From Chloroflexota bacterium (GTDB lineage: Bacteria; Chloroflexota; Anaerolineae; Anaerolineales; Anaerolineaceae): a stretch of 49,654 nt of DNA. Position numbers and translations under genes: made by a program. The DNA is taken from positions 1 to 49,654 of the forward strand of contig JAJFTV010000110.1 of assembly GCA_021372725.1 (NCBI GenBank), read 5' to 3'. Positions 15,562 to 24,374 of the stretch are shown here, piece after piece. Within the stretch, counting starts at the first letter, position 1; each line of letters starts with the position of its first letter. The notes under the pieces are model-generated. The model was not told where the DNA came from and searched no databases. It saw nothing but the letters and a program-made list of their open reading frames with translations.

Positions 15562-17111
15562 TTCAAATCCGCCATTTCATCCGAAAATAAAAAATCAACA
15601 ACCATTGTGTTTGTGATCCATTCTATCGGGGCCAGGTCATCGGTGAACACTTTTCCGCCACTGTGAGGGGTCTGCAAATTTTGCGCAGCAAGCGACATAC
15701 TTTCCAAAAGCAAATCAGGAATATTCGCATCTCCTGAGAGATTTGCCAGGTTTGCCTGAAGGTTTTCGTCGCTGGTGGGCTGGTTTGTTGCGTAGATGAT
15801 GGAATTATAGGTATCCGGAATATCGACCACGTGGATGGAAGGAAATACAGACAGAATTGTACTTCCAAGCGCATCGATCAGACGCCGGTCTGAAGGACCG
15901 CGGCCGACATTAATCACCAGTACACCCTGTTCGGTCAGATGATCTTTGGCGATTCGAAAAAATTCTTGAGTCGTCATGTGATAGGGGATATAGGGTGGCC
16001 GATAAGCGTCAACACTGATAATATCGTATTGATACGGGCTTTGGCTTAATCCCCATCTGCCATCCTGAACAAAAATATTCAGGTTTGGTTCATTCATATC
16101 AAAGTACTTCTGTCCGACCTCAACGATTTTAGGATCGATCTCGTATCCATCCATCGTGACGTTGTCGAAGACCAAAGCGGCCTGGCGGGCTGTGGTTCCG
16201 GCTGCCAAACCAACGATTGCAATTCTCTTTACCTGATCAGGCGAGTACGGAGCCGAATTAAAGAACGGCCCGACCAATACCTGCTCCCAGGAACCGTAAT
16301 AATTCACCCGTGTAGGGTGGTACACCGAGTGCACCCCCTGTCCTTCATTTAGTCTTAGAAATCGATACTCATCCTGTTCGAGCACCTGGATATAGTTATA
16401 GGCAGATTCCGTTTCATAAATTTGCCCGGCGGTAGCCTTGATTTGCCCGTTCAGGCCCCAGAACCATAATGCAATCACCAATACAGGCGCCCATAAATAG
16501 GGAATGATCGAGCGAAATCCATCATTGATGGCAAAACAAATCAGGCTCGTTACCAGCAACACAAAGCTGGTGAGAATAAAGGTCTTGTAGGTGCCTATGA
16601 GGGGAATAAACAGAAGAACAGGGACAAACGTCCCAATAAAAGAGCCCAATGTCGAAATGGCATATATTTTCCCGGAAATTCTGCCTACCTGATCGGACTG
16701 GGAAACCCCCAACTTGATGGCAAAAGGAGATGCGGTTCCCAACAGCGTAATGGGGATGAACAATAGCACAAATACGGCGCTAAATGAGCCAAACAAAATA
16801 CCCAACTGCAATTGATCGAAAGCATTGGCAGCAATTTTCATAACGGGCTGCGATATGACCGGCACCAGGGCAATCATGACGGCTGCCCAAATAAGGATCT
16901 GGTAAAACGTACTTGTACGCGGGGAACGATCCGCCCAATATCCACCCAGAAAATAACCCAGGGCAAGATAGATCAAAATCAGGCCAATAATACTCGCCCA
17001 AACCAGATTACTGGTTCCGAATACATTTCCCAGCAGCCGGGAGGCTGCCATTTCAACTGCCAATGAACTGAAACCGGAAACAAAAACCGCTACGATAAGT
17101 GATTTACGCAT
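15558..17111 (-). CDS. Fused membrane transporter-like / spermidine-synthase-like protein
   Basis: This protein of 517 residues has two parts. Residues about 1-220 form seven or so membrane spans of the kind fused to spermidine synthase domains. Residues about 230-490 form a class I methyltransferase-like fold of the polyamine aminopropyltransferase superfamily (IAIVGLAAGTTARQA, TMDGYEIDPKIVEVGQKYF, DGRWGLSQSPYQYDIISVDAY). The catalytic Asp pattern of true spermidine synthases (DSTDPIG) reads VDAYRPPYI, so aminopropyl transfer is not assured. The ATG at 17111 is used, because the longer frame to 17171 runs into the MITE-like element. A GGGAG precedes the ATG. Confidence 0.85.
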   Translation of the reverse strand: MRKSLIVAVFVSGFSSLAVEMAASRLLGNVFGTSNLVWASIIGLILIYLALGYFLGGYWADRSPRTSTFYQILIWAAVMIALVPVISQPVMKIAANAFDQLQLGILFGSFSAVFVLLFIPITLLGTASPFAIKLGVSQSDQVGRISGKIYAISTLGSFIGTFVPVLLFIPLIGTYKTFILTSFVLLVTSLICFAINDGFRSIIPYLWAPVLVIALWFWGLNGQIKATAGQIYETESAYNYIQVLEQDEYRFLRLNEGQGVHSVYHPTRVNYYGSWEQVLVGPFFNSAPYSPDQVKRIAIVGLAAGTTARQAALVFDNVTMDGYEIDPKIVEVGQKYFDMNEPNLNIFVQDGRWGLSQSPYQYDIISVDAYRPPYIPYHMTTQEFFRIAKDHLTEQGVLVINVGRGPSDRRLIDALGSTILSVFPSIHVVDIPDTYNSIIYATNQPTSDENLQANLANLSGDANIPDLLLESMSLAAQNLQTPHSGGKVFTDDLAPIEWITNTMVVDFLFSDEMADLK

Positions 17112-17162
17112 GATCACTCCCGGAACAAAGTTATTCGAATTATACCCAGTCTTAAACAAAGA

Positions 17163-17362
17163 GGCTGTCACAAAGTAGACAGTCTCTTTTTATAATCCCA
17201 TTGATGATCTGTTTTTGTACCAAAATGTGGTATCCCACATTTCTTCAGCCATCCCCCCGTCCCCCTTTTGGGTTCGGAAGGGGGCGAAAATAATATTTCC
17301 TGGGTTTTTGAACCGTAAACGGCTCAAAACCCAGGAAATAATAAAATACTTTTGAGACAGCC
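17163..17362. mobile_element. 200-bp MITE-like non-coding element
   Basis: The element begins GGCTGTCACAAAGTA and ends TACTTTTGAGACAGCC, which are imperfect terminal inverted repeats (GGCTGTC, A or T, CAAA). Inside are a wobble-paired hairpin at its left end (GAGGCTGTC...GACAGTCTC), a C-rich/G-rich hairpin near 17255-17284, and a long stem at 17294-17340. That stem has arms of about 22 bases with one mismatch, one indel and a two-base loop. No coding sequence is present. The ends resemble those of several insertion-sequence families, so mobilisation in trans by an absent transposase is likely. A target-site duplication is not obvious. The left-end hairpin may also terminate transcription in either direction. 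Confidence 0.6.
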
Positions 17363-17384
17363 CGTTTGAGTTGTAATCAACGAA

Positions 17385-17759
17385 TCAGGCTTCGGCAGGT
17401 TTTTCAGTCGGATTGTCAGCAGATTGATCTGTCTCTTCAAGAGGGATCTTAATCATCTTGGATTTTTGTTCCTCAAGCAGAATCTTGCCGTGTTGCTGTA
17501 GCTCAGTTGCTTTATCTTTTGTGGTTTTCGCCAGCTCATCGAATCGCGTTCTTGCCTCTACAGCAGCCGCTTCCGCCTGGGAATAAGCCTCTTCCAATGA
17601 TTCTGCTGCTTTATCGCGCAGTTCAACGGATTTATCCTTAATCAAGGCTCTGGTTTCGGTTCCGGATTGTGGTGCAAGCAGCAGCGCAGTGATTGCGCCT
17701 GTTAACCCACCCACAACAAATCCGATCAGAAATGCCCCAAATTCATCTCGTTCAGCCAT
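17385..17759 (-). CDS. YtxH-domain protein
   Basis: This is a small YtxH-like protein of 124 residues. One N-terminal membrane span with glycines (GAFLIGFVVGGLTGAITALL) is followed by the LLAPQSGTETR signature near 26-36. A long charged helical tail rich in Ala, Glu and Lys completes the protein and probably forms a coiled coil. YtxH proteins are linked to general stress in Firmicutes, but their activity is unknown. The start has a good AAGGAG ribosome-binding site. The gene lies 27 bases downstream of the membrane protein at 17787, so the two probably share a transcript. Confidence 0.85.
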   Translation of the reverse strand: MAERDEFGAFLIGFVVGGLTGAITALLLAPQSGTETRALIKDKSVELRDKAAESLEEAYSQAEAAAVEARTRFDELAKTTKDKATELQQHGKILLEEQKSKMIKIPLEETDQSADNPTEKPAEA

Positions 17760-17786
17760 ATCAGTACTCCTTTCAATGAATATTGA

Positions 17787-18251
17787 TTACTTTTTTTTCC
17801 TGGGGCGAATGATTTCACCAAATCGTTTCATGCCAGCCAGGTATTCGTTCAAGACAATCACAGGTTCAGCGAGATTATCACTCAAGAACCGTACTGTCCC
17901 TTTTAATGTGCTTACCGTCTCATTTGTTGTTTCAAGGATCGGTTTTACTTCATTTTGAAGCAAATTGGTCAGGATGGCAATTTGAATAATCAGGATGATT
18001 AATGCCACACCAATCACCAGAAATTCCAATGCCATAAAAATAATGAACACATCACGGATCTTGCTGGTAACGGCTGCTTCGCTCGAGAACAGAAAAACGC
18101 AACCAGCAATCAATAGACCCAGGATGACCACACCGATTAATATGTACAACCACAGTTTTGAGCCGCTCTGATGCACATTTTGCGAATTTACATCCAATGT
18201 CTGTTGTGAGTTTGCTTCTTCAGTAGTATTCTCTTCCGTGTTTTTTTCCAT
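17787..18251 (-). CDS. Small membrane protein, DUF948-like
   Basis: This protein of 154 residues has a polar, Asn/Thr/Glu-rich N-terminus, two adjacent hydrophobic helices (about 33-55 and 68-95) and an amphipathic C-terminal helix ending in RPRKKK. The tail (NEVKPILETTNETVSTLKGTV, 20-odd residues) recalls DUF948 proteins often found beside YtxH. This supports a shared but unknown envelope role. The ATG at 18251 is chosen. No ribosome-binding site is present, and an extended -10 box lies only ten bases upstream, so the message is probably nearly leaderless. Confidence 0.7.
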   Translation of the reverse strand: MEKNTEENTTEEANSQQTLDVNSQNVHQSGSKLWLYILIGVVILGLLIAGCVFLFSSEAAVTSKIRDVFIIFMALEFLVIGVALIILIIQIAILTNLLQNEVKPILETTNETVSTLKGTVRFLSDNLAEPVIVLNEYLAGMKRFGEIIRPRKKK

Positions 18252-18533
18252 ATTTATCAAAATTATAACATATCAATAGTTGATCTGATTTTCCCGAATA
18301 TCAATCCACCTTTATGTATTCTAACACAATCAAACCCCAACTGTGGAGAAAAGTGATAGATACCAATATACCAGGTCGACATATCTTACAATATCCCCTG
18401 GCCTTTATCTGGATGGTAAGATAAAGTAGAAAAATTCACAAATTCGTTTAACGAGTGCGATTGACTTTATTAATTGGGTGGATTACAATCTACATGAAGA
18501 GCGGGTTATCAAAAACAAAATATCGGGACAAGA
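18252..18533. promoter_or_regulatory. Divergent intergenic region with two promoters
   Basis: The region holds no gene. On the reverse strand TGTTATAAT (18262-18270) is an extended -10 for the small membrane protein. On the forward strand TTGACT (18461-18466), a 17-base spacer and TACAAT (18484-18489) form a strong promoter for the gene at 18534. Between them lie two interleaved inverted repeats: CCAGG/CCTGG (18371-18375 with 18397-18401) and TATCTTAC/GTAAGATA (18382-18389 with 18416-18423). These could be operators or may be chance. Confidence 0.55.
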
Positions 18534-19682
18534 ATGAACCCCAATCAATCCAGACTGCAAACTTTCATAAAGGCTGCCACCCTGTTAGTATTGTTGTTTA
18601 CAGGATCACATGTCATTAACAGTCTGGCCGCGGCACAGGAAACAAAGGAACCCGCTGCTCCCCCGCTGATGGATTCTCGGCAGATCGAGACATCACTGAC
18701 GAACGGCGTGGTGATTGACCTGAATCAGACAAGTTCGCATTCAGATAAAAACATACCGGTCACATCCATCACCACTTATTATTACCAGGATGATCCGCTT
18801 ACGAACCAGGATATTTGTGCCGAAGCATGGGACGTGGAAGTGGATGTAGTCCCGCAGTGGCTCCAGACCCCCGTTCTTTCAGAACAACTGCACACTGAAA
18901 TAGCTTACAATTTTCTGGCCGGCAGATTGATCACGAATGGGCTTGTGGATGCAAGCGAATGTGAAAACAATGGCGTATTTTTTAATGGTGCGGCGAATGC
19001 CTGTGGTCTGGCACAAGCTCTACCGATGGTGATTGTCTGGCAGAACCAGTTTGACGAGGTAATTCTTCAGGCAGCCAAAGATAACCATGTACCGGCATAT
19101 TTGTTGAAAAAATTATTTGCCCGAGAAACCCAATTTTGGCCTGGCACAACCTGGATCGAATTTGAATATGGCTTGGGCCAGGCCACCAGTTTTGGGCTGG
19201 ATGCACTTTTTCAATATTACCCCGACTATTTTCGAACCATTTGTCCTGAAATATTTACAGCGGATACCTGTACTGAAAGTTATGCGGAATTATCCCCCAC
19301 CGACCAGGCCCTGATGAGGGGGTATTTTGCCAGTCATTTTCTCAAAGCAGATTGTGACACATGCGAAGGGAATATCGATATTGCCAAAGTCAATTCCTCC
19401 ATTGACCTGTTTGCCAAACTGCTGGTTGCAAATTGTCACCAGGTAAACCAGATAATGGTGAATGTCACAGATAAACCGGGGGGAAAATACAGCTCTTATG
19501 AAGACCTGTGGCGGTTTACACTTGTCAATTACAACGCAGGCTCCGGATGTGTCAATAATTCTATCGATGAGTTGTATAAAGATGAAAAGAAAATAAACTG
19601 GGACAACTTTGCCAACGAATTAATCAATCAAGGCAATGTTTGTGCCGGATCCATTGATTACACTTTTGAAATTTCACGCTAA
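18534..19682 (+). CDS. Exported protein with lytic-transglycosylase-like segment
   Basis: This is a secreted protein of 382 residues with an N-terminal signal peptide (hydrophobic core about 14-25, likely cut near AAAQ). The middle contains VPAYLLKKLFARETQFWPG near 186-204 and GLGQATSFGLDAL near 213-225. This pattern recalls the SLT-type lysozyme fold: catalytic Glu in an A-x-E-T/S context, then G-x-x-Q. If so, Glu near 197 would be catalytic. Several Cys pairs (DTCTES, DCDTCEGN) suggest disulfides or metal binding outside the cell. The family call is tentative. It has a strong promoter at 18461-18489 and is followed by cpaE with its own promoter. Confidence 0.65.
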   Translation: MNPNQSRLQTFIKAATLLVLLFTGSHVINSLAAAQETKEPAAPPLMDSRQIETSLTNGVVIDLNQTSSHSDKNIPVTSITTYYYQDDPLTNQDICAEAWDVEVDVVPQWLQTPVLSEQLHTEIAYNFLAGRLITNGLVDASECENNGVFFNGAANACGLAQALPMVIVWQNQFDEVILQAAKDNHVPAYLLKKLFARETQFWPGTTWIEFEYGLGQATSFGLDALFQYYPDYFRTICPEIFTADTCTESYAELSPTDQALMRGYFASHFLKADCDTCEGNIDIAKVNSSIDLFAKLLVANCHQVNQIMVNVTDKPGGKYSSYEDLWRFTLVNYNAGSGCVNNSIDELYKDEKKINWDNFANELINQGNVCAGSIDYTFEISR

Positions 19683-19716
19683 TTCAACCTGTTCTATAAA
19701 AACATTAGTTAAAAAA

Positions 19717-19725
19717 TGCTATAAT
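19717..19725 (+). promoter_or_regulatory. Extended -10 promoter of cpaE
   Basis: TGCTATAAT is a perfect extended -10 element. The predicted start near 19732 gives a leader of about 155 bases before the ATG at 19887. I looked for a c-di-GMP riboswitch in this leader and did not see the conserved core. Confidence 0.5.
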
Positions 19726-19886
19726 CTTATTCCTGGCTGAAAATGTATCCAATCCGGATGTTTTGGCCTGAAAAGTGCATCAAGATGTGGAGGTCAGACG
19801 ACAAAATCAGGCGGGGAAATTGATCGTATCCCGGCAAGATTTACTTCCTTTACAATTATTTCATCTTTTCAAAGCAGGTGAAAATT

Positions 19887-21116
19887 ATGGCAGAACGAAT
19901 AAGAGTTTTACTCGTTGAGGTATTTCCAAAAGTTGCTCAAAACATTACAGCCATGTTGAACAACATCGATTCAATCGAGTTGATTCCGGGCAATATTACC
20001 AATTCCGAAAATGCTCTTCAGTTGATACGACAAACCAAACCCGATATTGTCTTGCTGGAAATGGAGCTCCCCGGAGTAAACGGTATCCAATGTACTGAAA
20101 TCATCAAACGGGATATTCCGCAGACACAGGTCATCATCCTGTCAGAGGTAAGCAGTGCCGAAGCGGTAAGGCAGGCAATGCGTGTCGGCGCCACTGATTA
20201 TATTAATTACAACAACCTGACATCGGAGGAACTCCTCTCGGTTATTCAACATGTTTCCAGCAACATCCAGCAAGAAAAGATCCGCCAACGGCTGCAACAA
20301 CAGACCTTCGAACAGGAAACTGATGATCAGAAACCACATCCAGAAGGAAAAGTCATCTCCGTTTACAGCCCCAAAGGGGGAGCCGGCGTCAGCACCATTG
20401 TGGCAAATCTGGGTGTGGTGATAAAAGAAAGCAAACCGGACGCAAGAATATTGCTGGTTGACCTTGATATACAGTATGGGGACCTTCCCATTCTGTTTAA
20501 CCAATTTCCAAACCGGTCCATCATTGACCTGGCCATCCGAATTCAAAATATCGACGAAGAATTGATCGAATCCGTCGTTTTCACAGATGAAACTTACGGA
20601 TTAGATTTGTTGGCTCCCCCTCAAAAACCCGATTTGTCCAACGGAATTGATCCTGCTTCAATTTCAACCATCTTCTCTTACTTGCGAAAAATGTACGATG
20701 TTATTCTAGTCAATGTGGATTCATATCTGGTGGAAAGCTCCTTAATGTGTTTATCCAACAGCGATTTGATCCTGCTAATCGCCATACAACAGGTGGCTGC
20801 AATACGTTCCCTGCGTTCATTCATTACACTGATATCAGAACTGGGAATATCGAAAGAAAAATTGGCTATCGTTCTTAATCGTTACGATGAAACGAACTCC
20901 ATCACGGCCAAAAAGATCGGTGACATGCTATCGATTGGTGTTTCTCATATCATCCCGTTTGACATGAAAACAGCCGAAAAAGCCGCCAATTTGGGTATTC
21001 CATTCACCTTCGATAATAAAAAGATGGAAATTTCAAAATCCTTTACTACTTTGTTTTCCATTATCAGAAACCGCCTGCAGGCAAAAGAAAAAATAGCAGC
21101 CCAGATTCCATCATGA
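19887..21116 (+). CDS. cpaE: CpaE/TadZ-like pilus assembly ATPase with pseudo-receiver domain
   Basis: This protein of 409 residues has a receiver-like domain (about 1-125) and a ParA/MinD-type ATPase domain (about 150-400). CpaE/TadZ localises Tad pilus machinery at the cell pole. The deviant Walker A motif reads KGGAGVS (163-169), and DLDIQYGDLP follows. The receiver is not phosphorylatable in the usual way: the acceptor Asp is Glu58 (VLLEMELPG), the acidic pair is missing (LLVEVF), and the conserved Lys is absent. The ATG at 19887 lies six bases after AGGTG and is preferred to the GTG at 19878. The HD-GYP gene begins 18 bases later, and cpaF lies convergently beyond it. Confidence 0.88.
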   Translation: MAERIRVLLVEVFPKVAQNITAMLNNIDSIELIPGNITNSENALQLIRQTKPDIVLLEMELPGVNGIQCTEIIKRDIPQTQVIILSEVSSAEAVRQAMRVGATDYINYNNLTSEELLSVIQHVSSNIQQEKIRQRLQQQTFEQETDDQKPHPEGKVISVYSPKGGAGVSTIVANLGVVIKESKPDARILLVDLDIQYGDLPILFNQFPNRSIIDLAIRIQNIDEELIESVVFTDETYGLDLLAPPQKPDLSNGIDPASISTIFSYLRKMYDVILVNVDSYLVESSLMCLSNSDLILLIAIQQVAAIRSLRSFITLISELGISKEKLAIVLNRYDETNSITAKKIGDMLSIGVSHIIPFDMKTAEKAANLGIPFTFDNKKMEISKSFTTLFSIIRNRLQAKEKIAAQIPS

Positions 21117-21134
21117 ATCAGAACGAATAATTAA

Positions 21135-22802
21135 ATGAACAACCCCAAAGTAAAGACTGTTTCAAATTCAATAGAGGAGATATCTCACAAGGCTGAAGGG
21201 AAAACCGAGTTGAATGCTGAAAGAAAATCCATTTTTTGGAAACTGACTTCCCCTTATCGTGAGTGGCGAAATCTGCCGAATGAGATTCGCACCCGTTCAG
21301 AAAAATCACAGCGAAATTTGATATTGCTTCATGAAATGCTGATTGATTATCGACTGGCGCTGATGAAGGCAAATCACATGGATCCAAATATCAATCGTGA
21401 TATTTGGAAAGAATTTCATCAGGCAAAATTGACCCATGAAACGCTGAATGAAATAACTTCAAAGAAATCTTTGTTCATGCGGGGGTTGAAAAGCCTGAAG
21501 CGTCTTAACTTTGAATGGCAGAACCTGAACAATAAACAAAATGAATTACTCGGTATCATCACCCAGGCTCCGGCAGCTTTGAAATTCTATAATCTTAAGA
21601 TGACCTATGCGGAGGTGAAGAAGCAGGAGTTGATGGATGATGAATACAATGAGCGCAGGTTTAGCGAAGCATACAGTGCTTTGGAGATGGCGCTCGGTTA
21701 TGTAGAAGAATTCATCAATAAGCACGAAAATTCCTCAAAGATTCTAGAATTTGATGAAGCCCGCCAATATTGGTCCGAAAAATTTAAGGAAATCACTGAG
21801 CTTCATAAATCCGGAAGGATGAATATCGAAGATCTTCTAAAGAAGATGGATTCTCTGAAGAATGTCTTTTTCGAAGCTCCACCCATGGCCAAATGGATTA
21901 CTGATGTTGAGGAACGCTATACCCGCCTGGTCAACGACCACGACCTGTTGATAAATATGTATGGCAAATCAGTCATCCCCACTGAAGAAATAAATGAGAC
22001 AAAGGTCATCATCAATGAAATGGTTCCCCGTTTGTGGATGAACGGGGAAAACACCCCATTGGATCGATACCTGAAACAAATTGAAGCCTTTCTGAATATC
22101 CATGAACCTGTGCTTCAGGAAGAGCTCGCTTACCAGGAAAGACATCGCCCCTGGTCAGCCAACGGGGACGCGCCGAAAGATGCAGACGAATTGGATATGC
22201 TCACCTCATTTGTGCAGATCATGATCAACGCCATCGAAGCACGGGAATCGCACATGGGAGACCATTCCAAAACTGTCGCAAAACTGGCTCGAGGAACTGC
22301 CGAGGAATTGCAGTGGTCTGAGCAGGAAATTAAATATCTTCAAATAGCCGGGCTGATGCACGATGTCGGAAAGATTTGGATACCGGAGACCTTGTTGACA
22401 AAAACAGGCCCCTTAAGCGAAAATGAAATTCAGATTCTGCGAATGCACCCTTATTACAGTGCAAAAATTGTTGAAAGCATCAAGGCGCTTAAGGATATCG
22501 TCCCCTGGGTTTATAACCATCACGAGCGTTGGGATGGGACAGGTTATCCTGAAGGCCTTCGCCAGAATGAAATCCCATTGGGAGCCAGTATTATAGCTGT
22601 GGCCGAGGCATTCAGTGCCATGATTTTCAACAGGCTTTCCCGAGAACCACTCACTTTCGATCAGGCAATCGCTGAAGTTCGGGCAGGATCCGGGAAGCAG
22701 TTCGATCCGGATGTGACCGAACAATTTATCACTGCCGCCACAAAAATACGCCCAGCGTTGGAAGAGCTTCAACAAAAAGGTTTCACTTCTTTATTGATAT
22801 AG
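21135..22802 (+). CDS. HD-GYP domain c-di-GMP phosphodiesterase-like protein
   Basis: This is a soluble protein of 555 residues. The N-terminal ~340 residues are largely helical and charged, probably coiled coil, with no recognised domain. The HD-GYP domain occupies about 365-540, with H-SKTVAKLARG, LMHDVGK, RMHPYYSAKI and HHERWDGTGYPEGL. All HD and GYP residues expected for metal binding and c-di-GMP hydrolysis are present, so activity is likely. It follows cpaE by 18 bases. This suggests that c-di-GMP turnover is linked to Tad-type pilus assembly. That link is an inference from context. Confidence 0.9.
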   Translation: MNNPKVKTVSNSIEEISHKAEGKTELNAERKSIFWKLTSPYREWRNLPNEIRTRSEKSQRNLILLHEMLIDYRLALMKANHMDPNINRDIWKEFHQAKLTHETLNEITSKKSLFMRGLKSLKRLNFEWQNLNNKQNELLGIITQAPAALKFYNLKMTYAEVKKQELMDDEYNERRFSEAYSALEMALGYVEEFINKHENSSKILEFDEARQYWSEKFKEITELHKSGRMNIEDLLKKMDSLKNVFFEAPPMAKWITDVEERYTRLVNDHDLLINMYGKSVIPTEEINETKVIINEMVPRLWMNGENTPLDRYLKQIEAFLNIHEPVLQEELAYQERHRPWSANGDAPKDADELDMLTSFVQIMINAIEARESHMGDHSKTVAKLARGTAEELQWSEQEIKYLQIAGLMHDVGKIWIPETLLTKTGPLSENEIQILRMHPYYSAKIVESIKALKDIVPWVYNHHERWDGTGYPEGLRQNEIPLGASIIAVAEAFSAMIFNRLSREPLTFDQAIAEVRAGSGKQFDPDVTEQFITAATKIRPALEELQQKGFTSLLI

Positions 22803-22830
22803 TAAATAAAGAAGAAACAGGTAACACAGG

Positions 22831-24168
22831 CTATCCCTTTACGGGTATAAAAATCTTCGGGGGTAGCTTATAACCGTATGCTTCCAAATTCCTGGTGAAT
22901 TGCGGGCGCAAGCCGGTCGGCTGAATATCTCCCAGTATTTTTCCATTTGCATCCACTCCGGTTTGGGTAAACCGGAAGAGATCCATCAACGTTACAACCT
23001 CACCTTCCATACCAACAACTTCACAGATACTGGTGATTTTGCGTGTCCCGTCACTTAAGCGCATCGCATGAACTATGAGATGGACGGCAGATGCAATCTG
23101 GTGCCGAATTGCCCGTACCGGTAACTCCAACCCGGACATTAGCGCCATGGTTTCAATTCTGGAAATAGTGTCGCGCGGTGAATTGGAATGGACCGTCGTC
23201 AGTGAACCTTCATGGCCTGTGTTCATTGCCTGAAGCATGTCCAATGCTTCGCTGCCACGGCATTCACCAACAATAATGCGATCCGGCCGCATACGCAGCG
23301 AATTTCGCACCAGGTCGCGAATGGTAACCAGACCCTCTCCCTGCAGGTTGGCAGGTTTCATCTCCAATGACACGACATGGTTTTGCGGCAAATTCAACTC
23401 GGCGGAATCCTCGATTGTGATGATACGCTCATTATTCGGAATGAAACGGGAAAGAATGTTCAATAAAGTCGTTTTTCCGGAGCTTGTGTTCCCTGAAACG
23501 ATAATATTCAATCGCGAAGCCACGCAGGCATGCAGAAATTCTGCCATCGATTCAGTCAGTGTTCCCAATGCAATGATCTGTTCAATAGTCAGCTTGTCTT
23601 TAAGGAATTTCCGGATAGAGATGATAGGGCCTTTATGAGCCACCGGCTGAATAACAATATTGACGCGGGATCCATCTGCCAGGCGGGCATCTACGGTAGG
23701 ATGATCGTAATCCACAAATCTTCCCAAAGGTTTGAGAATATAGTTGATTACAGCGATTACATGGGCTTCATTCTCAAATTGAAGATTCGTTTCAATCAGT
23801 TCCCCGTTTCTTTCGATAAATATCTGCCTGGGGCCATTGACCATAATTTCGCTGATCGACGGATCGTCGATCAAATGGGTGATAGGGCCAAAACTTTCAA
23901 AATGCTTCGAAACGTCATTCAGCAGTTTTTCACGTTGGGTTTCCGGCAATTTTATTGCCATTTCATTGTAGATGGATGTAATGCGATTTGGAATGAACCC
24001 GGAAAATTGTGTCGCCGACTTCAGGACTTTCTCTTCCAGTTCCAAATAGACTCGATGAATCAACTGCTCTCGAAGATGATCAAGGTCCGTATCGGGTGTG
24101 TTCTTCGGTGTGTTTTTGCCGACATTCTTTGATAAATCCTGATGTTCTTCCATTTCCCTCTCCAACAT
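22831..24168 (-). CDS. cpaF: CpaF/TadA-family secretion ATPase
   Basis: This is the hexameric ATPase that powers Tad/type IVb pilus assembly or related secretion. Its 445 residues show the GspE-like core: Walker A GNTSSGKT near 220-227, the Asp box IITIEDSAELNLP near 245, Walker B-region RPDRIIVGECRGSEALDML near 293-311, and the His box MNTGHEGSLTTVHSNSP near 315-331. It is encoded opposite cpaE and the HD-GYP gene and converges with them. No pilin, CpaB/CpaC, or TadB/TadC gene is in the window, so the rest of the machine must be elsewhere. A TATAAT -10 box lies at 24188-24193 on the reverse strand. Confidence 0.93.
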   Translation of the reverse strand: MLEREMEEHQDLSKNVGKNTPKNTPDTDLDHLREQLIHRVYLELEEKVLKSATQFSGFIPNRITSIYNEMAIKLPETQREKLLNDVSKHFESFGPITHLIDDPSISEIMVNGPRQIFIERNGELIETNLQFENEAHVIAVINYILKPLGRFVDYDHPTVDARLADGSRVNIVIQPVAHKGPIISIRKFLKDKLTIEQIIALGTLTESMAEFLHACVASRLNIIVSGNTSSGKTTLLNILSRFIPNNERIITIEDSAELNLPQNHVVSLEMKPANLQGEGLVTIRDLVRNSLRMRPDRIIVGECRGSEALDMLQAMNTGHEGSLTTVHSNSPRDTISRIETMALMSGLELPVRAIRHQIASAVHLIVHAMRLSDGTRKITSICEVVGMEGEVVTLMDLFRFTQTGVDANGKILGDIQPTGLRPQFTRNLEAYGYKLPPKIFIPVKG

Positions 24169-24224
24169 CGATCATATTGTTTTAGTTATTATAGTACAGA
24201 AATTTAATAACCGGGATAAACAGA

Positions 24225-24256
24225 GTATTGGTTTTTGCATGTATTGGTTTTTGCAC
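24225..24256. repeat. Tandem 16-bp direct repeat upstream of nusA
   Basis: GTATTGGTTTTTGCA occurs at 24225-24239 and again at 24241-24255, as two 16-base units differing only in the last base. The repeat ends one base before the -35 box of the nusA promoter, so it could be a paired protein-binding site. Confidence 0.7.
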
Positions 24257-24285
24257 TTGCGATGTATGCAATATTATGTTAAAAT
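24257..24285 (+). promoter_or_regulatory. Promoter of the nusA-infB operon
   Basis: TTGCGA (24257-24262), a 17-base spacer and TAAAAT (24280-24285) make a reasonable sigma-70-type promoter. The predicted start is near 24292, giving a leader of about 83 bases that contains the hairpin at 24317-24337. Confidence 0.55.
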
Positions 24286-24316
24286 AAGTTAGTCGAAGTT
24301 CTAAGATTCATCTTGG

Positions 24317-24337
24317 AAAGTGGGCATCCCCCACTTT
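24317..24337 (+). promoter_or_regulatory. Hairpin in the nusA leader
   Basis: AAAGTGGG (24317-24324) and CCCACTTT (24330-24337) form a perfect 8-bp stem with a five-base loop, followed by TCTGCTT. It could act as a pause site or weak terminator in the leader of nusA. NusA itself affects such hairpins, so autoregulation is possible. Confidence 0.4.
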
Positions 24338-24374
24338 TCTGCTTATTAGACAAAGGATGTATGGAGTAATTGGG

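Noticed and set aside
19732..19886. Possible c-di-GMP riboswitch in the cpaE leader
   Set aside because: The context was suggestive, but the conserved GEMM core sequences and paired helices are not present.
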